Below are positions 51,120-59,190 of a stretch of 64,000 nucleotides of DNA, piece by piece. This DNA is from an uncultured Bacteroidales bacterium (GTDB taxonomy: Bacteria > Bacteroidota > Bacteroidia > Bacteroidales > F082): positions 62,001 through 126,000 of the forward strand of contig CAJOIF010000001.1 of the NCBI GenBank assembly GCA_905234765.1, read 5' to 3'. How positions within the stretch are numbered: the first letter of the stretch is position 1; each line of letters opens with the position of its first letter. A program made the position numbers and the translations under genes. The notes beneath the pieces are model-generated. The model saw nothing but the letters and a program-made list of their open reading frames with translations. It made no database searches and was not told the origin of the DNA.

Positions 51120-51881
51120 TCATTTCAACTCAAGCATAATGGGGCAATGGTCGGAGTGCATCACTTGGGGCAGAATGCCCACGTTGGCGATGCGGTCTTT
51201 CAGATTGTCAGTCACCATGTGGTAATCGATACGCCAGCCGAGGTTCTTGGCACGGGCACCGGCGCGGAAGCTCCACCAGCTGTATTGGTTGGGCTCCTTC
51301 ACCAACTGACGGAAGCTGTCGACATAGCCATCGGCAAGGAATTCCGTCATCCACTGGCGCTCTTCAGGCAGGAAGCCTGACGAAGTGTCGTGTTTCCTTG
51401 GGTTGTTGATATCAATATCCTCGTGGCAGATGTTGTAGTCGCCCGACAGCACCAACTGCGGTCTTTCCTTGCGCAACTCGTTGACATACTGACGGAAGAA
51501 GTCCAGCCACACCATCTTGAATGCCTGACGCTCATCGCCTGTGGTGCCCGAAGGATGATAGACGCTCACCACCGACAAATCACCAAAATCGGCGCGAAGG
51601 AAACGGCCTTCGTTGTCGTAAAGCGGCTCGTTCATGCCATATACCACATTATCAGGCTCTTGTTTTGTGATGAGGCCCACGCCGCTATAGCCTTTCTTTT
51701 GGGCTGGGAACCAATAATGGTGATAACCCATCATCTCAAAGTCCATCAAGGGAATTTGGTCGGGCGTGGCCTTCAGTTCCTGAAAGCAGAGCACATCGGG
51801 TTGGTAGTCATTGATCCATTGCAGCAGGCCTTTGTTGATGGCCGCGCGGATGCCGTTCACGTTATAGCTGACGATTTTCAT
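51120..51881 (-). CDS. xthA: Exodeoxyribonuclease III (AP endonuclease)
   Basis: The 253-residue enzyme of normal length shows the EEP-family residues: SYNVNGIRAA, CFQELKA (metal Glu), SVYHPSG, LSGDYNICHEDIDI (Asp/Asn), RIDYHMVT and the catalytic MHSDHCPI His. It cuts DNA at abasic sites and degrades 3' ends during base excision repair. It runs opposite to the thioredoxin lipoprotein genes. Confidence 0.93.
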   Translation of the reverse strand: MKIVSYNVNGIRAAINKGLLQWINDYQPDVLCFQELKATPDQIPLMDFEMMGYHHYWFPAQKKGYSGVGLITKQEPDNVVYGMNEPLYDNEGRFLRADFGDLSVVSVYHPSGTTGDERQAFKMVWLDFFRQYVNELRKERPQLVLSGDYNICHEDIDINNPRKHDTSSGFLPEERQWMTEFLADGYVDSFRQLVKEPNQYSWWSFRAGARAKNLGWRIDYHMVTDNLKDRIANVGILPQVMHSDHCPIMLELK

Positions 51882-51984
51882 AGCGAGTTTGTTTTAATGT
51901 TGCGAAGATAGTGATAATTTCCGCTTGACAAGAAAAAATATTTTGATACCCAAAAGAAAAAACGCTAGAAAAAGCAAAAATCCG

Positions 51985-51992
51985 TAATTTTG
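51985..51992 (+). promoter_or_regulatory. Promoter -7 element (TAATTTTG)
   Basis: It lies 38 nt before the first thioredoxin lipoprotein gene. Confidence 0.55.
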
Positions 51993-52030
51993 CACCCTCA
52001 ACAAAGACAATCATAAACACCTAATTTACA

Positions 52031-53116
52031 ATGAAAAAACATCTCATCTTCTTATTCGCTTTGGTGCTTGGCCTGACCGCCTGCAACAAAACCAAGACTT
52101 TCATGGTCAACGTGAGCCTGAAAAACGGCAACGACCAGACGGTGTATCTGCAAAAGTATGTGGATAACAAACCCGTCATCATTGACTCGGCTGTCATCGC
52201 CAATGAGATGGCCGTACTGACCGCCAACGTCGACAACCCGCAAATCCTCTATGCCCTAAAAGTGAAAGGCAAACGCGGCTCCATGCCGTTCTTCGCCGAC
52301 AACAAGGACGTCAGCTTCGTGGGCGACATCAACAACCCGCAAGACGTGGAAATCATGGCTTCGGAGACACAATCAGAACTGGATGCCTACAACAAGCAAC
52401 TGAACCAATTCGACCTGCAAATCCGTGACCTGTACGCCGTCATGCAACAAGCTTTTATGGACAACGACACTATCAAGATAGACTCGCTCAACCAAGTGGG
52501 CACCGCACTGATGGAACAACAGGACAACTACCGCGACGAATACATCAAAGCCCATCCCGAGAGCTTCGTCAGCCACTACATCCTTGACGGCGTGAAACAG
52601 GACTACCCGCTCGACCAACTGAAAGAAATGGTGGGTGCTTTCACCACCGAATCCCTCTACCGCGACCACCTCAACGACTACATCGCCAAGCAGGAACGCC
52701 TCGAGATCGGCCAGCCTTTCATCGACTTCACGCTGATGACCAATAACGACACAGAGGTCGTTCTTTCCGAGATGATACCCCAAAACAAACTCACTTTGGT
52801 CGACTTTTGGGCCTCGTGGTGCGGTCCGTGCCGCAAGGAAAACCCCGTCGTGAAGGCCGCATATGAACAGTTCCACGCACTCGGCTTCGATGTCATCGCC
52901 GTCAGCGTCGACCAGGACGAAGCCGCTTGGCTGAAAGCCGTCGAAGAAGACCAACTGCCCTATACGCAGGTGCGCGATGTGGATAACACCGCCAGCGAAG
53001 CCTACATGATTTATTACATCCCGTCCAACTTCCTCTTCGACCAAGACGGCAACATGGTAGCCAAAGGCCTGCGCGGTGATGACTTGGTGGCAAAACTCTC
53101 AGAATTACTTAAATAA
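52031..53116 (+). CDS. TlpA/ResA-like thioredoxin lipoprotein with DUF4369 domain (WCGPC)
   Basis: The 361-residue protein has a lipobox (LVLGLTACNK), a DUF4369 N-terminal domain (VNVSLKNGNDQTVYLQKY, ~22-120), a helical linker and a C-terminal thioredoxin-fold domain (~230-361) with FWASWCGPCRKENP. Such proteins reduce or isomerise disulfides in the periplasm, for example during cytochrome c maturation. A paralogue with a different active site follows at 53208. Confidence 0.88.
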   Translation: MKKHLIFLFALVLGLTACNKTKTFMVNVSLKNGNDQTVYLQKYVDNKPVIIDSAVIANEMAVLTANVDNPQILYALKVKGKRGSMPFFADNKDVSFVGDINNPQDVEIMASETQSELDAYNKQLNQFDLQIRDLYAVMQQAFMDNDTIKIDSLNQVGTALMEQQDNYRDEYIKAHPESFVSHYILDGVKQDYPLDQLKEMVGAFTTESLYRDHLNDYIAKQERLEIGQPFIDFTLMTNNDTEVVLSEMIPQNKLTLVDFWASWCGPCRKENPVVKAAYEQFHALGFDVIAVSVDQDEAAWLKAVEEDQLPYTQVRDVDNTASEAYMIYYIPSNFLFDQDGNMVAKGLRGDDLVAKLSELLK

Positions 53117-53120
53117 TGCT

Positions 53121-53181
53121 GAATTAGGAATGCGGAATTAAGGACCCCGATAGGTCATTCAGCATTCCGCATTCCTAATTC
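53121..53181. repeat. Inverted repeat GAATTAGGAATGCGGAATT between the thioredoxin genes
   Basis: The arms (53121-53139 and 53163-53181) pair over 18 of 19 bp with a ~24-nt loop. It could be a terminator or another dispersed palindrome. Confidence 0.75.
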
Positions 53182-53207
53182 CACATTCAAAATACACATT
53201 TTACGTT

Positions 53208-54257
53208 ATGAAAACAAGAACCCTTATTATCGCTGCAATGGCACTCATCATGGCCGCTTGCACCTCAAAGCCCACAACGCCGACCTTCAACATCAACGTC
53301 GACCTCGCCAACACCGAAGGCCAGACCATTTATCTGCAAAAAGACGGTCAGATGCTTGACTCAGCCTTGCTCGTTGATTGGAAAGCTACCTTTGCCACAC
53401 CCGTTTGCGATGACAACGAAATGTACAGCCTCATGCTGAATGGCTGGCGTCGTCCGTTCATGTTCTTCACCGACAACACCGACGTGACCGTGGAAGGTGA
53501 TGCACAAAACCCGAACAATATCATCGTGAAAGGCTCCGAGTCGCAAGATAGACTGATGGCCTTCACCGAGAGTTACAACGAGCTTGAAGCCAAGTTGGAG
53601 GCCGACAGCACGATGGCCCAAGCCGACAAGGACGAAATCCTGAAGATGCACTGCTTCGACTTCGTTTGGGACAACCCCACCGACCCTGTGGCGCATTATG
53701 TGATGTATCGTTACAAATGGGCTTTCGTCCCTTGCGAGCTGCGCACGATGATCGACAACATCCACCAAGCCGACAGCACCCTCAGTACCGCCAACCTGAG
53801 GCTGGCTGAGGAATATGTTGAGAAACAAGAGCGCGTACAAGCCGGTCAGCCCATCATCGACTTCACCCAAAACGACCCCGATGGCAATCCCGTGACCCTT
53901 TCCGAACTCGCCCAAGGCAAACTGCTGTTGGTCGACTTTTGGGCTTCTTGGTGCCCCGACTGCCGCAAGGAGAATCCCAACGTGGTGGCAGCTTACCAGA
54001 AATACCACGACCAAGGCTTTGACGTGCTCGGCGTTTCGTTCGACACCAACAAAGAAGCTTGGCTCGCCGCCGTCGAAAAGGACGGATTGACTTGGACCCA
54101 GGTCTCCGACCTGAAAGGCTGGGGCAATGCCGCTGGAGCATTGTACGCCATCGCTTTCATTCCACAAAACGCCTTGATTAAGGACGGCATGATTGTCGCC
54201 CGCAACCTTGAAGGTGAGGCTTTGATGGAGGAGATTGAGAGACAGCTACAACCGTAG
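53208..54257 (+). CDS. TlpA/ResA-like thioredoxin lipoprotein with DUF4369 domain (WCPDC)
   Basis: The 349-residue paralogue of the preceding gene has the lipobox LIMAACTS, a DUF4369 start (INVDLANTEGQTIYLQKDGQ) and a thioredoxin domain with FWASWCPDCRKENP. The inner pair Pro-Asp in place of Gly-Pro is expected to change redox potential, so the two proteins may act in different steps or on different substrates. They probably arose by tandem duplication. Confidence 0.87.
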   Translation: MKTRTLIIAAMALIMAACTSKPTTPTFNINVDLANTEGQTIYLQKDGQMLDSALLVDWKATFATPVCDDNEMYSLMLNGWRRPFMFFTDNTDVTVEGDAQNPNNIIVKGSESQDRLMAFTESYNELEAKLEADSTMAQADKDEILKMHCFDFVWDNPTDPVAHYVMYRYKWAFVPCELRTMIDNIHQADSTLSTANLRLAEEYVEKQERVQAGQPIIDFTQNDPDGNPVTLSELAQGKLLLVDFWASWCPDCRKENPNVVAAYQKYHDQGFDVLGVSFDTNKEAWLAAVEKDGLTWTQVSDLKGWGNAAGALYAIAFIPQNALIKDGMIVARNLEGEALMEEIERQLQP

Positions 54258-54262
54258 CCCTA

Positions 54263-55117
54263 TTATTCTTGTTGCGCCTTTATGCTATCAAGCTGTTGTT
54301 TATAGACATCTAAAGTATTAAGGTCTTCCGGCTTGAGCATCGGAGTGTAGAAATCGTCACTGATTGGAGCTTGCTCCTCGATGACGATTTCTTTATGGTA
54401 TTCTTCCATGAATTCCTTCAGCTCATTTTCGGAAATGCCTATCACACTCATATTCTGCTTGTTGGTGTAGCGCATGTATTCTGCCTGATAACTCAACCAA
54501 CAAATCCAGTTGTGCTTCATTGCCATTGCTTGACGCACATTGTCGTTACGCAACCATTTTGTCCAGGTATATTTTCCAGGATATTGCTCGGGGTTGCCGC
54601 TGATGTCATCGAAGAGTTTCTCCTCCTCTCTCACCCTGTTGTTCCAGTAATCCTCGATGTTGTGCATTCGCGTAAAACAGTCACCTACACTACTGATAAA
54701 CTGGAAATTACCAAGGTTTTTCCACGTCTCAAGATTATTGGAAAAAATGTTCTCGGCAGCTTTGTCGAACGAGACGAAGCTGTTGCCCACGGCATCAAAC
54801 ACCAAATCCTGCAGCGTTTCTTTTGGCATCAGTTCCAGTTCATCGACGGGCACACTGAGAAGCCAGGCGCAAAGCGAGTCGCAATGCTGTTGTTGTACGA
54901 CAATTTCTTCGATGCCGTTGGCAAAGTCCTCTATGGTGCCCATCACCATAAGAGCCGAAAGCCGGCGGTCATTGGCCCGCTCCCTAAGTTCAAGCATCAT
55001 ACTCGTTCCAATGGTAAGCACCAAAGAGAAAGTGGTACCAATGATAATCATCCCTATCTGTTTCCAAAAACCAGTATGTTTTTTTAATGTGAAGTTTTTC
55101 GGCAAAGTTATTTTCAT
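54263..55117 (-). CDS. Membrane-anchored hypothetical protein
   Basis: The 284-residue protein has one N-terminal membrane helix (QIGMIIIGTTFSLVLTIGTS, ~21-40). A largely helical outer domain follows (LRERANDRRLSALMVMGTIE, NRVREEEKLFDDISGNPEQY). Cytoplasmic N-terminus and periplasmic body are likely. I do not recognise the family. TATTTTTG on the minus strand at 55153-55146 is a likely promoter. It is convergent with the second thioredoxin gene. Confidence 0.6.
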   Translation of the reverse strand: MKITLPKNFTLKKHTGFWKQIGMIIIGTTFSLVLTIGTSMMLELRERANDRRLSALMVMGTIEDFANGIEEIVVQQQHCDSLCAWLLSVPVDELELMPKETLQDLVFDAVGNSFVSFDKAAENIFSNNLETWKNLGNFQFISSVGDCFTRMHNIEDYWNNRVREEEKLFDDISGNPEQYPGKYTWTKWLRNDNVRQAMAMKHNWICWLSYQAEYMRYTNKQNMSVIGISENELKEFMEEYHKEIVIEEQAPISDDFYTPMLKPEDLNTLDVYKQQLDSIKAQQE

Positions 55118-55157
55118 GTTTTGCTGATGTTTTGCTGTTTATGGGCGCAAAAATAAA

Positions 55158-55931
55158 CTATTTTGCCCATGCCACAAACGGCGGGTTGGGATAGTCGGCT
55201 TTACTGTACTCCAAAGGCTGTCCGTCGCTGATGCGGAGCACCTTGCCACCAGCGGCGCGGAGGATGGCATCGGCGGCGGCGGTGTCCCATTCCTTGGTCT
55301 TGCTATAGCAAACATAGACGTCGGCACTGCCTTCGGCCAAACGGGCAAATTTCAGGCTGCTGCCCTGCGTGTCGATGACCAAATCGGGATGGTCGGGGCG
55401 CAATACCTTATTAATATAGTCGTCGACTTCTTGTGTGCGGTGGGAACGGCTGACCAGAACCGTAAAAGGACGCGAGACGCGAGACTGCGAGACGCGAGAC
55501 GAACCGGTTGTCTCGTGTCCCGTGTCCCGAAGTCCCGTGTCTTTATATACCTTTTCATTATCATTATACCAAATCGTATCCGTCACCGGCGCATAAATCA
55601 CGCCCAAAACGGGTTGCTTGTTGTCAATCAGTGCGATGTTGACCGTAAATTCGCCGTTGCGGTTGACAAATTCCACCGTGCCGTCCAACGGGTCGACGAG
55701 CCAATAACGCTCGAACTGGGAACGGTCGAGCGGCAGGTCCTCCTCGCTGACAAAAGGTAAACCCGTGGGTTTCAGTTTTTCCTTGATGATATTGCTGGCG
55801 CGAAGGTCGGCTTGGGTAACGGGTGAGTCGTCGTCCTTGGTGTAGACCTCAAAAGGCTTGGCATACACCTCCATGATGGCTTTTCCGGCTTGGCGCGCAG
55901 CTTCAATGGCGATAGGTAGTAGTTTTTCCAT
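55158..55931 (-). CDS. cysQ: CysQ-like 3'(2'),5'-bisphosphate nucleotidase with repeat-derived insert
   Basis: The start at MEKLLPIAIEAARQAGKAIM follows the -7 element; the longer frame to 56147 lacks support. The inositol monophosphatase family motifs are intact: VSEEDLP (metal Glu), DPLDGTVEFVNRNGEF (metal Asp) and KEWDTAAADAIL (metal Asp). CysQ hydrolyses PAP to AMP and so relieves inhibition in sulfate assimilation. Between VYKD and TVLVSRSH lies a ~25-residue stretch rich in Arg, Ser, Thr and Val (GHETTGSSRVSQSRVSRP). It is encoded by a full copy of the dispersed inverted repeat (55468-55541). The frame stays open through it, so the protein is probably still made. Confidence 0.85.
   Translation of the reverse strand: MEKLLPIAIEAARQAGKAIMEVYAKPFEVYTKDDDSPVTQADLRASNIIKEKLKPTGLPFVSEEDLPLDRSQFERYWLVDPLDGTVEFVNRNGEFTVNIALIDNKQPVLGVIYAPVTDTIWYNDNEKVYKDTGLRDTGHETTGSSRVSQSRVSRPFTVLVSRSHRTQEVDDYINKVLRPDHPDLVIDTQGSSLKFARLAEGSADVYVCYSKTKEWDTAAADAILRAAGGKVLRISDGQPLEYSKADYPNPPFVAWAK
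55468..55541. repeat. Dispersed GACACGAGAC inverted repeat inside cysQ
   Basis: Left half GGACGCGAGACGCGAGAC; right half GTCTCGTGTCCCGTGTCCCG. It has the same build as the copies in the uppP, truB and glyS leaders, but here is translated in frame. Confidence 0.8.
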
Positions 55932-55935
55932 GCGA

Positions 55936-55943
55936 CAAAAATA
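55936..55943 (-). promoter_or_regulatory. Promoter -7 element (TATTTTTG) of cysQ
   Basis: It ends 4 nt before the ATG, so the transcript would be leaderless or nearly so. Confidence 0.5.
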
Positions 55944-56020
55944 GTCCATTTTATAATTCTGATAGCCAACCAGATAAGAAAAACTTTCAAAAAAGTTTCC
56001 TTTGTGCCGTTTTATTCTAC

Positions 56021-56028
56021 TAATTTTG
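56021..56028 (+). promoter_or_regulatory. Promoter -7 element (TAATTTTG) of topA
   Basis: A TTG at 56002-56004 is 16 bp upstream. The topA ATG is ~50 nt downstream. Confidence 0.5.
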
Positions 56029-56079
56029 CAGCCAAAAATCGGGGGATGCAATTGCTCCCTTAGTGTAAAAATGAGAACT

Positions 56080-58401
56080 ATGGCAAAGAATTTAGTGATT
56101 GTGGAGTCACCCGCCAAAGCCAAGACCATCGAAGGCTTTTTGGGCAAGGACTATACGGTGAAAGCGAGTCAGGGTCATGTGCGCGACCTGAATAAGAACA
56201 CGTTGAGCATCGACATCGAGAACAACTTTGAGCCTGAATACGAGATTTCGGACGACAAAATGAACATCGTCGCCGAACTGCGCAAACTCTCCAAGGCCGC
56301 CGACACGGTTTGGCTGGCATCCGATGAGGACCGTGAGGGAGAATCCATCTCGTGGCATCTATACGAAGTGCTCGACCTGAAGAAAAAAGACACGAAGCGC
56401 ATCGTTTTCCACGAAATCACCAAAACCGCCATCACCAATGCCATCGAGAATCCGCGTGAGATCAACATGGGGCTCGTCAATGCGCAACAGGCCCGTCGCG
56501 TGTTGGACCGCCTTGTGGGTTATGAGTTGTCGCCCTTATTGTGGAAGAAAGTGAAACCCTCTTTGTCGGCAGGCCGTGTGCAATCGGTGGCTGTTCGTCT
56601 CATCGTCGAACGCGAAGAGGAAATCAAGAACTTTGTCCAAAGCAGTGCCTATCGTGTCACGGCTTTGTTTACCTTCCTCAAAGACGGACAGGAATACAGC
56701 CTGACCGCTGAATTGCCCCATCGCTTTGACACCGAGGAGGAAACTCGGAAGTTCTTGGAGTCGTGCGTCAACGCCACCTATAAGGTCGACAACATCGAGA
56801 AAAAACCAAGTGTGCGTTATCCCGCTCCGCCGTTCACCACGTCTACCCTCCAACAAGAGGCTGCCCGCAAGTTGGGTTTCTCTGTGGCCAACACCATGCG
56901 CATCGCCCAACAGCTGTATGAGTCAGGTAAGATTACCTATATGCGTACCGACTCCGTCAACCTGTCGAGTCTTGCCCTCAACATGGCCAAGAAGGAAATC
57001 ACCGAAAACTATGGTGCCGAGTATGTCAAGACACGCCAATACCACACCAAGGCCAAAGGCGCGCAAGAGGCCCACGAAGCCATCCGTCCCACCTATCTTG
57101 ACCAACACACCATCAAAGGTACCGCCGACGAGCGTCGCCTCTACGAGCTCATTTGGAAGCGCACCATCGCCTCACAAATGGCTGATGCCCAGATGGAACG
57201 CACCAATGTCAACATCGGTATCTCGACCAACGGCAAACAATTTGTGGCCACTGGCGAAGTCATCCTGTTCGACGGCTTCCTAAAGGTGTATATGGAAAGC
57301 TACGACGACGACCACGCTGAAGACACCGCCGCCATCCTGCCGCCAGTTGAAGTGGGCACACAACTCGACATGGACAAGATTGAGGCACAGCAACGCTACA
57401 CGCGCCCGCCGTTCCGCTACAATGAGGCCAGTCTGGTCAAGAAGATGGAAGAGCTCGGCATCGGACGTCCGTCCACCTATGCACCTACCATTTCCACCAT
57501 CCAAAAGCGAGAGTACGTCACCAAAGGCGACATCAAGGGAACATCGCAAGAATATAAAGTCATCACACTGAAAAACAACAAGATAAGCAACAAAAAAGGC
57601 ACTGAGACCCTAGGGGCTGAAAAAGGCAAGCTAATCCCCACCGACATAGGTGTGCTGGTCAACAGGTTCCTGATACAATATTTTGAAGACATCATCGACT
57701 ACAACTTCACCGCCAACGTGGAGAAAGAGTTCGACAAAATAGAGGAAGGCAAGCGCGAATGGAACACCATGATTCGCGACTTCTACAAAGGCTTCCACAA
57801 GCAAATCGTCTCCACCACCGAGAACTCGGGCAAGTTCAGCGGCGAGAAGTATTTGGGCCTTGACCCCGCCACGGGCAAGAAGGTCTATGTGAAAGTCGGG
57901 CGTTTTGGCCCCGTGGCGCAAATTGGCGACACCGACACCGAGGAAAAGCCCCGTTTCGCCGGATTGAAGAAAGACATGAGCATTGAGAGTGTCACCCTTG
58001 AGGAGGTGCTGAAACTTTTCGACTTCCCGCGCAATTTGGGCGAATACGAAGGTAAGGAAATGACTGTCGCCATCGGACGCTTCGGCCCTTACATCAAGCA
58101 CGACAACAAGTTCTACAGCCTGGCCAAGACCGACAACCCGGCCCTCATCGAATACGACCGTGCCGTGGACATCATCAACGAAAAGCGCAAGAAAGACATC
58201 AACAATATCCTGCTTGCTTTCGATGAAGACCCCGACCTGCGTGTACTTGACGGACGTTTCGGCCCCTATATTAGCTACAAGAAAAGCAACTACAAAATTC
58301 CGAAAGGCACCGACCCGACCTCGTTGAGCTACAAAGCCTGCATGGCTATTGTGGCCGACCCGAAGAACGCGCCCAAGAAAAAAGTGGGGAAAAAGAGCTG
58401 A
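56080..58401 (+). CDS. topA: DNA topoisomerase I
   Basis: The start MAKNLVIVESPAKAKTIEGF is chosen over ATG at 56071 because it matches the family start. The ~773-residue type IA enzyme has the TOPRIM acidic residues (SDEDREGESISWH), the QARRVLDRLVGYELSP region and the active-site Tyr in GKITYMRTDSVNLS. The C-terminus has no Cys4 zinc fingers; instead it has repeated RFGPYI-type segments (KVGRFGPVAQIG, AIGRFGPYIKHD, LDGRFGPYISYK), as usual in Bacteroidota. It relaxes negative supercoils. Confidence 0.95.
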   Translation: MAKNLVIVESPAKAKTIEGFLGKDYTVKASQGHVRDLNKNTLSIDIENNFEPEYEISDDKMNIVAELRKLSKAADTVWLASDEDREGESISWHLYEVLDLKKKDTKRIVFHEITKTAITNAIENPREINMGLVNAQQARRVLDRLVGYELSPLLWKKVKPSLSAGRVQSVAVRLIVEREEEIKNFVQSSAYRVTALFTFLKDGQEYSLTAELPHRFDTEEETRKFLESCVNATYKVDNIEKKPSVRYPAPPFTTSTLQQEAARKLGFSVANTMRIAQQLYESGKITYMRTDSVNLSSLALNMAKKEITENYGAEYVKTRQYHTKAKGAQEAHEAIRPTYLDQHTIKGTADERRLYELIWKRTIASQMADAQMERTNVNIGISTNGKQFVATGEVILFDGFLKVYMESYDDDHAEDTAAILPPVEVGTQLDMDKIEAQQRYTRPPFRYNEASLVKKMEELGIGRPSTYAPTISTIQKREYVTKGDIKGTSQEYKVITLKNNKISNKKGTETLGAEKGKLIPTDIGVLVNRFLIQYFEDIIDYNFTANVEKEFDKIEEGKREWNTMIRDFYKGFHKQIVSTTENSGKFSGEKYLGLDPATGKKVYVKVGRFGPVAQIGDTDTEEKPRFAGLKKDMSIESVTLEEVLKLFDFPRNLGEYEGKEMTVAIGRFGPYIKHDNKFYSLAKTDNPALIEYDRAVDIINEKRKKDINNILLAFDEDPDLRVLDGRFGPYISYKKSNYKIPKGTDPTSLSYKACMAIVADPKNAPKKKVGKKS

Positions 58402-58403
58402 GT

Positions 58404-59021
58404 TCAGAGAGGCTTAGCCTCGGCCAAGGCCGCCACCATATAGGTGCGACCATTGTCTTCACATAAACACTTGTAACGGGTGCGTTGTTTCGCCCCTTTT
58501 TGGAAAACCTGTCCGTTATAAAGGGCAAAACGTGCGCCTTCGGGAAGATTCTCAACGGTCGTCATGCCAAGTGACGGTTTGTCGTATCGTTTCAAGACTC
58601 TTTGCAGATTGACATCGGCAGTACTGCTGGCCTTGATGTGTCCGAGATGCCGTTGAAGCGCTTCCAAGACATCTTGCGGGAAAACGTCCGTCGTCAGAAA
58701 CGGCTGCAACAAGAACGAAAAACGCGCCTGCCATTCCTCGCCATGCGGCTGAGGTCTCCTCATTCCAAATTGCTGATACACATCATAGTGCGCCACCTCA
58801 TGCAGATAGGTGACGAGCATTTCATAAGGGTTCAAGTCGAGATTCAAAGTGATGGTGCAAAGTGTGTTTTTCGTCCTCGGCGGACGGAAATCGCCTAATT
58901 TGGAGCTGCGCGGCCGCTTGAAATGCAACTTGAAACGCCGCTGCAAAAAGATGTCGCCCACCATCGCGACGGACGGCTCTGGAAAATGACGTTTCAGCAA
59001 CGCAAGTTCTTCAGCCTTCAT
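58404..59021 (-). CDS. SprT-like zinc metalloprotease domain protein
   Basis: The ~205-residue protein (start MKAEELALLKRHFP) has the SprT/wss1-type active site YLHEVAHYDVYQQFG, with two zinc His and the catalytic Glu, and a third ligand candidate in PQPHGEEWQ. The C-terminal part contains RTRYKCLCEDNGRTYM, a partial zinc-ribbon-like end. Related proteins degrade DNA-protein crosslinks. It overlaps the small lipoprotein gene by 11 bp and ends the minus-strand operon. Confidence 0.8.
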   Translation of the reverse strand: MKAEELALLKRHFPEPSVAMVGDIFLQRRFKLHFKRPRSSKLGDFRPPRTKNTLCTITLNLDLNPYEMLVTYLHEVAHYDVYQQFGMRRPQPHGEEWQARFSFLLQPFLTTDVFPQDVLEALQRHLGHIKASSTADVNLQRVLKRYDKPSLGMTTVENLPEGARFALYNGQVFQKGAKQRTRYKCLCEDNGRTYMVAALAEAKPL

Positions 59022-59190
59022 GATTCGCAAGCTGTTCAAATTGACCGGCATCTTGCGGCACGTAACTCCACTTGGTGCAAGTGTTGCAATGGCGTGGTGC
59101 CCTGACACGGCCCGGCACCTCTTTGGTCTTGCAGGACGAAACCAACAAAACAAAACATAACAACAATAATATCAACAACTTATTTCTCAT
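59011..59190 (-). CDS. Small lipoprotein with CNTC motif
   Basis: The 59-residue protein has a lipoprotein signal peptide (MRNKLLILLLLCFVLLVSSC). The short mature part is KTKEVPGRVRAPRHCNTCTK..., with His-Cys-x-x-Cys that could bind metal. Its ATG overlaps the EnvC-like gene stop (ATGA) and its 3' end overlaps the SprT gene. The tight coupling and good signal peptide argue it is real. Function unknown. Confidence 0.65.
   Translation of the reverse strand: MRNKLLILLLLCFVLLVSSCKTKEVPGRVRAPRHCNTCTKWSYVPQDAGQFEQLANHEG

Noticed and set aside
55932..56147. Longer N-terminus for CysQ
   Set aside because: It lies upstream of the -7 element at 55936-55943 and is not like the family; the ATG at 55931 fits.
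59022..59153. Longer N-terminus for the SprT-like protein
   Set aside because: This stretch codes for the small lipoprotein in another frame, which has a good signal peptide.
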